This document shows positions 1-7,099 of a stretch of DNA of 64,000 nt, piece after piece. Every line of letters starts with the position of its first letter. Positions within the stretch are counted from its first letter, which is position 1. The DNA comes from Vreelandella lutescens (lineage in GTDB: Bacteria > Pseudomonadota > Gammaproteobacteria > Pseudomonadales > Halomonadaceae). The translations under genes were made by a program, and so were the position numbers. The notes below the pieces were generated by a model, which was given only the letters and a program-made list of their open reading frames with translations, was not told the origin of the DNA and made no database searches. The DNA is taken from the NCBI RefSeq assembly GCF_014640815.1, contig NZ_BMHM01000005.1:62001-126000 (forward strand), given 5' to 3'.

Positions 1-209
1 ACCGCAAAGAAATTGCCAAAATCTTTTCGGTTACCCAGGACAAGGGCCACACCTGTGTGCCGCTCAAGCTGTACTGGAAACGCAACAAGGTGAAGTGCGA
101 GCTGGCACTGGTGACCGGTAAGAAAATTCACGATAAACGCGCCACCGAGAAAGACCGCGACTGGAGCCGCCAAAAAGGCCGAATTATGCGGGAACATAAC
201 AAGGCATAA
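1..209 (+). CDS. smpB: SsrA-binding protein SmpB (3' part)
   Basis: Partial gene, cut by the window start; the first full codon is at position 3 and TAA is at 207-209. SmpB binds the tRNA-like domain of tmRNA and brings it to stalled ribosomes for trans-translation. The readable 68 residues hold family hallmarks: the strand with [20 protein letters not shown] and the basic tail [16 protein letters not shown]...RIMREHNKA, which enters the empty mRNA channel in known SmpB proteins. The tmRNA gene ssrA starts 45 bp downstream on the same strand, the usual gammaproteobacterial pairing. Identification is firm; only the N-terminal half is missing. Confidence 0.95.
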   Translation, partial: RKEIAKIFSVTQDKGHTCVPLKLYWKRNKVKCELALVTGKKIHDKRATEKDRDWSRQKGRIMREHNKA

Positions 210-210
210 C

Positions 211-239
211 TGGTCAATTGGAGCTGAGCACGTTAGAAT
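211..239 (+). promoter_or_regulatory. Candidate sigma70 promoter for ssrA
   Basis: A -35-like TGGTCA (211-216) and a -10-like TAGAAT (234-239) are separated by 17 bp. They lie just upstream of the tmRNA 5' end at about 255, which would leave a short precursor leader for RNase P to remove. This is a consensus match only. Confidence 0.45.
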
Positions 240-254
240 GCGGCTCTGAACTAA

Positions 255-634
255 GGGGGCGACATGGTTTCGACGCCGGTGACAACCCTTGCGGTGCATG
301 CCGAGAGCGTGATGTATCTCGTAAATCCCACATCACGAAAAATAGTCGCAAATGACGAAAACTACGCTCAAGGCGCGCTGGCAGCTTAAACCCTGCTAGC
401 TTCTTGTCTGGCCCCAAGGTGATGTGCCTATTCATCGCTGAGGGGATATGAGCTAAAGCTGATAGGACCGCGGTAGGTGGTGTCTTCTCGCCTACCGTCA
501 AACTTTAGAAGGCTCGCGAGGCTGAATCCTGATCGTCGGAGTCAGTCGCGTTAAAGCAAATGACGAAATCTAAGCATGTAGAGCCAATAGGCGCGTGCTG
601 GCGGACGCGGGTTCAATTCCCGCCGCCTCCACCA
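255..634 (+). ncRNA. ssrA: tmRNA (SsrA), one-piece
   Basis: Transfer-messenger RNA, which rescues stalled ribosomes and tags the nascent peptide for proteolysis. The 5' GGGGGCGACATGGTTTCGAC pairs as an acceptor stem with the 3' GCCTCC before ACCA (ending at 634), and the T-arm GCGGG-TTCAATT-CCCGC is at 607-623. The resume codon GCA is at 348 and the tag frame runs 348-389, encoding ANDENYAQGALAA followed by TAA. It is the standard single-piece gammaproteobacterial form of about 380 nt. Its 3' end is the target of the small island that follows: the last 29 nt plus the terminator recur at 2091-2167. Confidence 0.97.
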
Positions 635-682
635 GACACCCCTTCGAATCAAGCACCCTCGGGTGCTTTTTTCGTTTCTGAC
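606..682 (+). repeat. Direct repeat copy 1 (attL-like, ssrA 3' end)
   Basis: 77-bp repeat covering the tmRNA T-arm, acceptor strand, CCA and downstream terminator. Copy 2 is at 2091-2167, exactly 1485 bp away, with one mismatch (T at 612, C at 2097). The last 70 bp are identical. Identity stops at 683/2168. Tyrosine integrases commonly use the 3' ends of tRNA and tmRNA genes, so this reads as an attachment site. Confidence 0.88.
651..672 (+). terminator. Rho-independent terminator of ssrA
   Basis: AAGCACC-CTCG-GGTGCTT stem-loop followed by a T tract, 17 nt after the tmRNA CCA end. An identical copy at 2136-2157 is part of the distal repeat. Confidence 0.9.
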
Positions 683-690
683 GCACGAGA

Positions 691-1110
691 ATGCGTTTAT
701 TCAAAAAGGCAATTCTAGCCGCTCTACTCTGTTATTCCCTACCACTCATTCAGTTTGCGCTACTAGCCCAAACGGCAACCACGAAGACCACAGCAGGCAA
801 ACGCACTAGCGACCTACTGCCCTGCGCTTTAGAAGCACTGAAAATGCAGAAGACGCTCAGCTACTTACACCCAATCGGCCTTGTTTTCCTCAATCCCGCA
901 CAGGCGAACCATGGATCGGCGATCAGGCGATACGCAAAACACTTGGACCCACGCACTAAAGCACATAGGCGTTCGGTACCGACTGCCATACCAAACCCGC
1001 CACATCAACGCGAGCATGATGGACGGGGCGCAGGCGAGCCGCTAGCGTGGGTACTCAAGCAGATGTGGCATACCGCCGCGGTGACTACCTCACGGACCTA
1101 TGAGAGGTGA
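691..1110 (+). pseudogene. Tyrosine recombinase (phage-type integrase), degraded
   Basis: An open frame of 139 codons exists, but it is not an intact gene: integrase C-terminal sequence is spread over three frames. Frame 1, about 781-897, reads TKTTAGKRTSDLLPCALEAL...GLVFLNP. Frame 3, 906-941, reads EPWIGDQAIRKT. Frame 2, 944-1030, reads WTHALKHIGVRYRLPYQTRH followed by INASMM. Frame 1 again, 1027-1107, reads GEPLAWVLKQMWHTAAV...RTYER. Joined, these give the usual order of the catalytic domain (KT-AG-R, EPW, RYR-PYQTRH-ASMM, WV-QM-H, YxR), so at least three frameshifts have accumulated. The N-terminal half is absent. The signal-peptide-like start of the ORF is probably chance. Position right after attL is typical for an ssrA island integrase. 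Confidence 0.8.
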
Positions 1111-1363
1111 ATACCTGACATAAATAGCCGGATAGGGTTGTTAGTTACAAAAACGTATTCAATTCAATGTGAGAAGGCTTGACGCATCAATGAACAAATG
1201 AAATATTCACAGCCCGCATCGCGCAAACCCCAATTTTGTTGTATTGTGTTGTTGTGAATTGGCTAGCTTGAGTGCTCAAAAACGAGGAACTCGCAGGCCA
1301 ACTCTCTATCCAAGCTGACGTAGATCAGCAACCTAATCAAGGATGCGCTAAGGAGATAACACT
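1111..1363. other. AT-rich non-coding stretch of the island
   Basis: No ORF is supported here. A weak promoter can be read: TTGACG (1179-1184), 17-bp spacer, AATATT (1202-1207), upstream of the small ORF at 1364. Short palindromes such as TTGAGTGCTCAA lie near 1267-1280. The transcript leader would be about 150 nt. Confidence 0.35.
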
Positions 1364-1429
1364 ATGAAAATTTGCATGCGTTTCAATGCCGACGCCACTA
1401 AGTCATATGACGAGAATGATGGCCTATGA
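1364..1429 (+). CDS. Putative 21-residue peptide in the island
   Basis: ATG to TGA encodes MKICMRFNADATKSYDENDG plus L. A strong Shine-Dalgarno AAGGAG (1350-1355) sits 8 nt before the ATG, and a strong terminator hairpin (1470-1494) follows 40 bp after the stop. A candidate promoter lies at 1179-1207. Together these make a complete small transcription unit that may be real despite its size. It has no recognised family and no hydrophobic stretch typical of type I toxins. It could be a peptide gene, a leader peptide for the gene at 1529, or a chance ORF within a small RNA. Confidence 0.4.
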   Translation: MKICMRFNADATKSYDENDGL

Positions 1430-1469
1430 GATAATTTCACATAGCTGTTAATTAGCTGTAACCTAGTAG

Positions 1470-1494
1470 AGAGGTGCCTTTGGCACCTCTTTTG
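1470..1494 (+). terminator. Strong intrinsic terminator inside the island
   Basis: AGAGGTGCC-TTT-GGCACCTCT, a 9-bp perfect stem followed by TTTGCTTTT. It separates the small ORF from the DUF4760-like gene. Confidence 0.85.
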
Positions 1495-1528
1495 CTTTTC
1501 ATAATTAGTAAAAAATAGAGGCCTTGAC

Positions 1529-2035
1529 GTGTTCGATTGGCTAATGCTGCACGTAACTTCTTTGGAACCGGATGCAATACAAGCAATTCTCACGTCAGTG
1601 GGTATTACAGTAGCTGTCATTTCAGTTCTCAGCGTGAAGTCCACAGCACAAAAAAAGCAGACTGCTGATTATCTGCTGGAGTTGCGCACTGACATTAGGC
1701 TAGAGAAAAGTATTCAGCGGCTACGCCAGTTGCATGTCTGTGAAAATACCAATTTGCTGACATTAGGCAGAGAAAATAAAGCTGACAATCAGGACGCACA
1801 AGACTTGCGCTATCTGCTCAATCATTTCGAGAGGCTGAGCGTTGGCATACAAGATAAAATTTATAATGAAAAAATGATAAAAAAATCACAATATTCAACA
1901 ATTGTAAGGACTTACGAACGATCTAGTAAGTTTATAGAGGGCGTACGAGAGAACGCAGACACTGCTTACCAAGAGTTTGAATGGTTGATCAAACGATGGA
2001 GAAAAAGCCCTCTAAAGAAAAAAAAGCAAATATGA
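1529..2035 (+). CDS. DUF4760-like membrane-anchored protein
   Basis: A 168-residue protein with a GTG start at 1529. Residues about 18-38 (IQAILTSVGITVAVISVLSV) form one likely membrane helix, followed by a polar, helix-rich cytoplasmic region. The segment DLRYLLNHFERLSVGI...YNEKMIKK resembles the conserved LNxFExxxVGI motif of DUF4760-type proteins, often seen in phage and island regions; their function is not established. The C-terminus is strongly basic (KKKKQI). The gene is AT-rich relative to its surroundings and is the only full-length cargo gene between the ssrA repeats. Real gene likely; family assignment moderate; function unknown. Confidence 0.65.
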   Translation: MFDWLMLHVTSLEPDAIQAILTSVGITVAVISVLSVKSTAQKKQTADYLLELRTDIRLEKSIQRLRQLHVCENTNLLTLGRENKADNQDAQDLRYLLNHFERLSVGIQDKIYNEKMIKKSQYSTIVRTYERSSKFIEGVRENADTAYQEFEWLIKRWRKSPLKKKKQI

Positions 2036-2090
2036 AAAGCCGACATTCTGTCAACATATAAATCTAACGTACTGTTTTTATTAATTCGCT

Positions 2091-2167
2091 CGCGGGCTCA
2101 ATTCCCGCCGCCTCCACCAGACACCCCTTCGAATCAAGCACCCTCGGGTGCTTTTTTCGTTTCTGAC
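2091..2167 (+). repeat. Direct repeat copy 2 (attR-like)
   Basis: Second copy of the ssrA 3' end plus terminator, with one mismatch to 606-682 (C at 2097 in the T-loop side of the T-arm). It lacks the rest of tmRNA and so is not a functional RNA gene. Confidence 0.88.
2136..2157 (+). terminator. Duplicate of the ssrA terminator
   Basis: Same hairpin as at 651-672, carried in the distal repeat. It would end transcription coming from the DUF4760-like gene. Beyond it, 2168-2353 shows only the leader of the next gene. Confidence 0.8.
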
Positions 2168-2353
2168 CCCTCGCCATACCCACCGAGTTCAGCGACTAAG
2201 CGCTCAAAGAACTCCACCAAACGCCTTACCGCTCCTCATCTGCGCCTTCTTTTCAAAAGCCTTTCTAAACCTCTTTGCACACTTAATTAAGCCAGCTAAT
2301 GTTAGAAGCCTAAGCTTGGCAAATGGCTGAGCGAATCACGAAGGAAGTGACAC

Positions 2354-3310
2354 ATGCTGTATGGGTTGAGCTTGCTGGCCGGTATTGTGCTGTTATTTGG
2401 CGGTGGGGAAGCGTTAATACGTGGTGCCGTGGCGGGCGCTAAGCGGATGGGGGTTTCGCCACTGCTGACAGGCCTTGTGGTAGTGGGCTTTGGCACCTCG
2501 GCACCGGAGCTGGTGGTGTCTATTGATGCAGCCATTCGAGAGCAGCCTGATATTGCCGTGGGCAATATTGTGGGCAGCAATATCGGTAATATTTTATTGA
2601 TCCTTGGTCTCTGCGCCGCCATCTGCCCCATGACCGTTCAACCCCTGGCCCTACGCCGCGATGGCGTTGTGGTGGTGGCGGCCAGCGTGCTGTTTATTGT
2701 ATTGGCCTGGAGCGGCTCACTTGGTCGCTTAGAAGCGGCCCTGCTGCTTGCATCACTCGCGGCTTATCTGATTTGGGCCTATCGCACTGAGCGCCAGCAC
2801 CCCGTGCCAGAAGGGGAGATGCATGCGGCAGAAGCAGAGGAAGTGACGGCTATTCCCTCCTCAACAGGAATGATTGTGGTCGCGCTAGTAGTCGGTTTGG
2901 CCATGCTCATCGGCGGCTCTCAGCTACTGCTTTACGGCGCGATTGGCTTGGCCCAGGCGATGGGGATTTCAGAGGCGGTGATTGGTCTCACCATTGTGGC
3001 GGTAGGAACGTCGCTGCCTGAAATGGCGGTATCCGTAATCGCAGCGCTGCGCCGCCACGCCGATGTTGCCGTAGGCAATATTTTGGGCAGCAATATCTTC
3101 AACGTGCTGGGAATCCTGGGTATTTCCGCTTTTTTGCAGCCGCTGCCTATTGCAGAAAGGGTCAGTCAGTTTGACCAGTGGGTAATGCTAGGGTCGGCAG
3201 GAATACTACTGCTGTTTCTCTACACGGGAATGCGCCTCTCGCGCTGGGAAGGGGCCGCACTTCTGGGTGGCTACGTCGCCTATATCGCACTTAGCTTTAC
3301 TATTTTTTAG
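2354..3310 (+). CDS. Calcium/sodium antiporter (CaxA/YrbG family)
   Basis: A 318-residue inner-membrane cation exchanger of the Ca2+:cation antiporter superfamily, about ten helices in two inverted halves. Both alpha repeats are visible. The first has GFGTSAPELVVS near residues 45-56 and GNIVGSNIGNILLILG near 74-89. The second has AVGTSLPEMAVS near 215-226 and GNILGSNIFNVLGILG near 240-255. A charged loop near 145-170 separates the halves. ATG at 2354 follows GAAGGAAG. The gene stands alone after the ssrA island and converges with the TAXI receptor gene, leaving 4 bp between the stops. Likely role is Ca2+ or Na+ efflux; the ion is not decided by sequence. Confidence 0.9.
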   Translation: MLYGLSLLAGIVLLFGGGEALIRGAVAGAKRMGVSPLLTGLVVVGFGTSAPELVVSIDAAIREQPDIAVGNIVGSNIGNILLILGLCAAICPMTVQPLALRRDGVVVVAASVLFIVLAWSGSLGRLEAALLLASLAAYLIWAYRTERQHPVPEGEMHAAEAEEVTAIPSSTGMIVVALVVGLAMLIGGSQLLLYGAIGLAQAMGISEAVIGLTIVAVGTSLPEMAVSVIAALRRHADVAVGNILGSNIFNVLGILGISAFLQPLPIAERVSQFDQWVMLGSAGILLLFLYTGMRLSRWEGAALLGGYVAYIALSFTIF

Positions 3311-3314
3311 TCAA

Positions 3315-4292
3315 TCACCGCACATGCTCGGGAAGCTCGGCACCGGCTTCATCGTAATAACGCAGTGCACCAGGATGCAGTGGAGTATTCATATGTGCGA
3401 GCAGTTCAGAGGTCACGCTTTCCCACCAGGCCGACTGTTCGGACAGAGCAGCTTTCTGCTCCCAGAAGGCTTTCGTCAGTAGGTAGGCAGTATCGGCATC
3501 CATTTGCTCGGTGGTATATGCCATTACGGGTAGTGAAGTGGTGGCCACAGGTTGGGCAATGCCGGGGTAAGTACCGCCGGGAATCACTTGGCGCACCGCA
3601 CCTGTTTGAGCGATTTGCTCATCGGTGAAGCTCACCAACGTAATCGGCACCAAGGACGCGGTCTCAATCACGTTCGGTGTTGGGAAAGAGCTGGCCGTCA
3701 CAAAGGCATCGATGCGACCTTCTCTTAGCGCTTCTGGGCCGTTGGTAATAGACGCATCAGCTAAGCGCACCTTGCCCTCTAAGCCAAAGAGCTGGAAGTA
3801 GCGAGCGGCCTCCCCCGCGCTAAAGGTTCCACGGCCAATCAGGACATGCTTACCTCTTAGAGCGTCAATAGTGGTCGTGCCGTCGTCACCCGCCATCACA
3901 AAGTGCATCGTCAGCGAAGGAATGGGAAACAGGCCTCGAATAGCAGCAAAACGCTCATGACTGTGCCCTGCAAACGCCCCCTCTCCTGCCATGGCGTTAG
4001 CCACCAGCGCTGGGGGCGCGGTAAACACATAGCGCCCTTCACGAGTCATCACTTCCTGAATATTTTGAACCGAGCCTTGACTCTCTTCCGTAGTGAGTAT
4101 GACGTGGCCCTCACTTCCCAGTCGAATAGCCTGGGCAAGCTCAGTGCCCATCTGATAATAAGCCGTGCCCTCAAGCGCCGATTTATAGGTAATCCGCATT
4201 TGCGACTGAGCAGGCAGCGCCACCATCCCCAACGCAAGCGCGATAGACAGCACACCAATCAAACGATCAAGAGAGCAAAAACAGGCACGCAT
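3315..4292 (-). CDS. TAXI-family TRAP transporter solute receptor
   Basis: A 325-residue periplasmic binding protein. Residues 1-31 form a signal peptide ending ALPAQSQ. The mature start MRITYKSALEGTAYYQMGTE resembles the opening of TAXI receptors, and the segment RGKHVLIGRGTFSAGEAARY matches their second conserved region. TAXI receptors deliver organic solutes to a fused DctQM-type TRAP permease, but no permease gene is adjacent: the neighbours are a converging antiporter and a divergent HAD phosphatase. It is therefore an orphan receptor that would need a permease encoded elsewhere. Substrate unknown. Confidence 0.82.
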   Translation of the reverse strand: MRACFCSLDRLIGVLSIALALGMVALPAQSQMRITYKSALEGTAYYQMGTELAQAIRLGSEGHVILTTEESQGSVQNIQEVMTREGRYVFTAPPALVANAMAGEGAFAGHSHERFAAIRGLFPIPSLTMHFVMAGDDGTTTIDALRGKHVLIGRGTFSAGEAARYFQLFGLEGKVRLADASITNGPEALREGRIDAFVTASSFPTPNVIETASLVPITLVSFTDEQIAQTGAVRQVIPGGTYPGIAQPVATTSLPVMAYTTEQMDADTAYLLTKAFWEQKAALSEQSAWWESVTSELLAHMNTPLHPGALRYYDEAGAELPEHVR

Positions 4293-4667
4293 GCAACGTC
4301 CTTTGGGGTCAGGGGCCTTCTCGGCCTCGTTTATTAAGCTTGTTAATTATGTTGTGAAGCAGAGCAACCGCTGCTGCCAAAAGACTTGGCTGGCAAGGTC
4401 AGCATAGCGGCATATTACCCCTTACGTTAGCAACCCGCAGCGCCTTAAACCAATCGCGGTTTAAACGCCCTACAAGGCATTGCACCGCTGTCATCAACTT
4501 GACATCAACGATGGGATTACTCAGGCTAACTTTCGTTTTCAATTGAACGTTCAAGAAAAATCTTGGTAATCGCTGAGCGTTGCTGCCCGCTAGCGCACTA
4601 TTGAAAGCTTACGCAGCCGCCGCGTTACCGCCCTTACCGAGAGGGCTTATTAAAGCCGCTACTACCC
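4293..4667. promoter_or_regulatory. Divergent intergenic region, TAXI receptor / HAD operon
   Basis: A 375-bp non-coding stretch. At 4488-4505 an imperfect PhoB-box-like pair on the + strand reads CTGTCAT-CAAC-TTGACAT, two half-sites at 11-bp spacing, but it lies about 160 bp from the HAD start and the second half is degenerate. No convincing sigma70 promoter pair, riboswitch or terminator is seen. Confidence 0.3.
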
Positions 4668-5435
4668 ATGCCCCAGCTTATTGTGCAAGGCGTTACCTAC
4701 GACATTGATGCCATTTTATTTGATAAAGATGGCACGCTTCTCAATTTTGGCGACCTATGGATCGGCTGGTTCGATCAGCTCGTCACGACGGTGAATCGCC
4801 GCCTCCCCGTTTCACAATCGCTATCCCATCGTGAGCTGTATCCTAAAGTGGGTATTTATTCAGAGCAGCGGCTTTGGGATCCCACTGGCCCGCTGACCAT
4901 TGGCTCGCTGAATGATATTGCCACCATTGTTGCGCTCGCTCTTTTTGAAGCCCGCGTACCTTGGAATGAAGCCACTGAGATCACTCAGGATGCCCTTCAC
5001 TCTGTTAGCGACACCATAGATTGGCCGCGCTGTGTCACACCGGTAAAAGGGCTTCAAGCCTTTGTCGCCCGCGCCAGCCGTGCAGGTATCAAGCTGGGTG
5101 TCGTGACCTCTGATGATTATCACAATGCTACGCGACATCTTTCGCTTCTGTCGCTGACTCACAACTTCCCCGTGGTGCTGGGTCACGACCAAGTCGACCG
5201 TGGCAAGCCCTTCCCCGATATGGCGCTTGTTGCCTGCCAACAGCTAGGCGTATCCCCGGAGCGTACGCTTATTATTGGCGACTCTAACGGCGATATGGCC
5301 ATGGGGAAAGCCGCAGGCCTACTGGCGGGCATTGGCATCTGTGCAGCGCCGCACTTGGACGGTGAGCACCTGACGCTGGCCAGCCACGTGATTCGTGATT
5401 ACGACACTCTCGCTATTGGATCACCTCATCATTAA
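4668..5435 (+). CDS. HAD-family hydrolase (phosphatase-like)
   Basis: A 255-residue cytoplasmic haloacid-dehalogenase-type phosphatase. Motif I is LFDKDGT with the nucleophile at Asp19 and acid Asp21. The cap domain spans about residues 30-110. Motif II is GVVTSDD, motif III lysine is in DRGKPFPD, and motif IV is IIGDSNGDMAMGKAAG. The layout is like phosphoglycolate phosphatase and related enzymes, but the substrate cannot be read. It is the first gene of a co-directional set, with 21 bp to the oligopeptide-type binding protein, so it may act on a product of that importer. Confidence 0.85.
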   Translation: MPQLIVQGVTYDIDAILFDKDGTLLNFGDLWIGWFDQLVTTVNRRLPVSQSLSHRELYPKVGIYSEQRLWDPTGPLTIGSLNDIATIVALALFEARVPWNEATEITQDALHSVSDTIDWPRCVTPVKGLQAFVARASRAGIKLGVVTSDDYHNATRHLSLLSLTHNFPVVLGHDQVDRGKPFPDMALVACQQLGVSPERTLIIGDSNGDMAMGKAAGLLAGIGICAAPHLDGEHLTLASHVIRDYDTLAIGSPHH

Positions 5436-5456
5436 ACCAACCCAGGGAACCACCGC

Positions 5457-7085
5457 ATGAACAAAGAACATAACCACTTAACGCACATGCACCCCACCCT
5501 TGAGGCATTAACCCAGCAAGCACAACAAGGCCAGCTTTCGCGCCGTGACTTTATGCGCCGTGCCATCGCTTTAGGTATCGCCGTTCCGTTTGCGGGCTCA
5601 CTGCTGCCAGGTCAGGCGTTCGCCAATAACGGTACTCCGCAGCGTGGCGGCATTCTGAAAGCCGGTATGCAAGGAGGCGAGTCCACCGACAGCCTCGACC
5701 CGGCAAGCTGGACCAGTCAAGTACAGCACTCCTTTGGTCAATCCTGGGGCGAAGCCCTGACCAACGTTTCACCAGAAGGCGAGCTGGTACCCCGCCTTGC
5801 GGAAAGCGTTGAATCTTCTGCAGATGCTAAAACCTGGGTGTTTAAACTGCGTCGTGGCGTGCAGTTCCACAACGGCCAGGAGATGACCTCGGCGGATGTC
5901 GTCGCCACCTTGGAGCGCCACTCAAACGAAGACTCTCAATCCGGCGCCTTAGGCATTATGCGCGGCATTGAGTCCATTAGCGCAACGGATACCTACGAAG
6001 TCACCATTGTGACGCTGGAGCCCAATGCCGACCTGCCCTTCTTGCTCTCCGACTACCACCTGATGATTCAACCGGGCGGTGGCGTGGACAACCCGGCAGC
6101 AGGCATCGGCACCGGTCCGTATAAAGTGGTGGAATTCCAGCCCGGCGTGCGCCAAATCGCCGAACGCTTCGATGGCTACTGGAACCCGGACGAATACGGC
6201 TTTGCCGACCAGATCGAAATCACCATTATTAACGACCCCACCGCCCGTATTTCGGCATTGCAAAGCGGTCAGGTACATATGATCAACCGGGTGGAGCCGC
6301 GCGTGGTGGAGATGGTGCAGCGCCTGCCCAATATCGTGATCAATAACACCTCAGGCCGTGCTCAGTACGTCTTCCCCATGCACTGCGATACGGCACCGTT
6401 TGACAACAACGACCTGCGCCTAGCGCTGAAGTACGCCATCAACCGTGAAGATATGGTCGAGCGAATTCTGCGCGGCTACGGCAGCGTCGGTAACGACTTC
6501 CCGATTAATGCCGCCTATCCGTTATTCCCCGATAGCATTCCACAGCGCGAATTCGACCCCGAACGCGCCAACTATCACTACAAAAAGTCCGGCCACAACA
6601 GCCCCATCGTACTGCGCACCTCCGACGTTGCCTTCCCTGGCGCGGTCGATGCGGCCCAGCTCTTCCAGCAGAACTGTGCTGAAGCGGGTATCAATATGGA
6701 AATTCGCCGCGAGCCCGGCGATGGCTATTGGTCAGAGGTGTGGAATAAGCAGCCGTTCTGCGCCTCCTACTGGAGCGGCCGCCCCACTCAGGACCAAATG
6801 TACTCCACTGCCTACATCTCCAGCGCCGATTGGAACGATACCCGCTTCTATCGCGATGACTTCGACGCCCTTGCCCGAGAAGCCCGCGGTGAGCTGGATC
6901 AAACCCGTCGCAGCGAGTTGTACCAAGATATGGCGATGATGGTGCGTGACGAAGGCGGCTTGATTCTGCCGATGTTCAATGACTACATCGAAGCAACATT
7001 AAGCAATGTCGGGGGCTGGTCAGCGAACCCAATGGGCGAGATGATGGCAGGCTTTGCCCTGTCGAAGTGCTGGTTGGCTTCCTAA
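5457..7085 (+). CDS. ABC importer substrate-binding protein, family 5, Tat-exported
   Basis: A 542-residue extracytoplasmic solute-binding protein of the peptide/opine/nickel family. The leader is long, with a twin-arginine motif SRRDFM at residues 28-33 followed by a hydrophobic stretch ending PGQAFA, so export of a folded protein through Tat is likely. The mature protein has typical family 5 blocks: ALTNVSPEGELVPRLAES, WVFKLRRGVQFHNGQEMTSADVV and GTGPYKVVEF. Two permease genes and a fused ATPase gene follow directly, making a complete dipeptide-type importer. The ligand (peptide, opine or other) is not determined. AGGGA lies upstream of the ATG. Confidence 0.9.
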   Translation: MNKEHNHLTHMHPTLEALTQQAQQGQLSRRDFMRRAIALGIAVPFAGSLLPGQAFANNGTPQRGGILKAGMQGGESTDSLDPASWTSQVQHSFGQSWGEALTNVSPEGELVPRLAESVESSADAKTWVFKLRRGVQFHNGQEMTSADVVATLERHSNEDSQSGALGIMRGIESISATDTYEVTIVTLEPNADLPFLLSDYHLMIQPGGGVDNPAAGIGTGPYKVVEFQPGVRQIAERFDGYWNPDEYGFADQIEITIINDPTARISALQSGQVHMINRVEPRVVEMVQRLPNIVINNTSGRAQYVFPMHCDTAPFDNNDLRLALKYAINREDMVERILRGYGSVGNDFPINAAYPLFPDSIPQREFDPERANYHYKKSGHNSPIVLRTSDVAFPGAVDAAQLFQQNCAEAGINMEIRREPGDGYWSEVWNKQPFCASYWSGRPTQDQMYSTAYISSADWNDTRFYRDDFDALAREARGELDQTRRSELYQDMAMMVRDEGGLILPMFNDYIEATLSNVGGWSANPMGEMMAGFALSKCWLAS

Positions 7086-7099
7086 TCCGGACCTCTGCT

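Larger units (their letters stand above)
606..2167. mobile_element. Mini genomic island in ssrA (non-autonomous remnant)
   Basis: The segment between the two 77-bp ssrA-derived repeats (606-682 and 2091-2167) behaves as an inserted element of 1485 bp per repeat unit. It is AT-richer than the flanking DNA. It contains a frameshifted tyrosine recombinase next to ssrA (about 781-1107), a 21-codon ORF with a good RBS (1364-1429), a strong hairpin terminator (1470-1494) and a DUF4760-like gene (1529-2035). No intact integrase or excisionase is present, so it could move only with help in trans. The layout (ssrA, att, integrase, cargo, att) is that of an ssrA-targeting island eroded to one or two cargo genes. 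Confidence 0.85.

Noticed and set aside
691-1110. Intact 139-residue secreted protein
   Set aside because: The frame holds parts of an integrase, with the missing parts in the other two frames; the signal-peptide-like start has no RBS support.
1111-2035. Retron or toxin-antitoxin module
   Set aside because: No reverse transcriptase, no msr/msd-like RNA with RT, and the small ORF lacks a hydrophobic toxin profile.
606-2167. Assembly duplication of the ssrA 3' end
   Set aside because: The copies differ at one base, identity ends sharply, and integrase relics lie between, which fits integration better; it cannot be excluded without reads.
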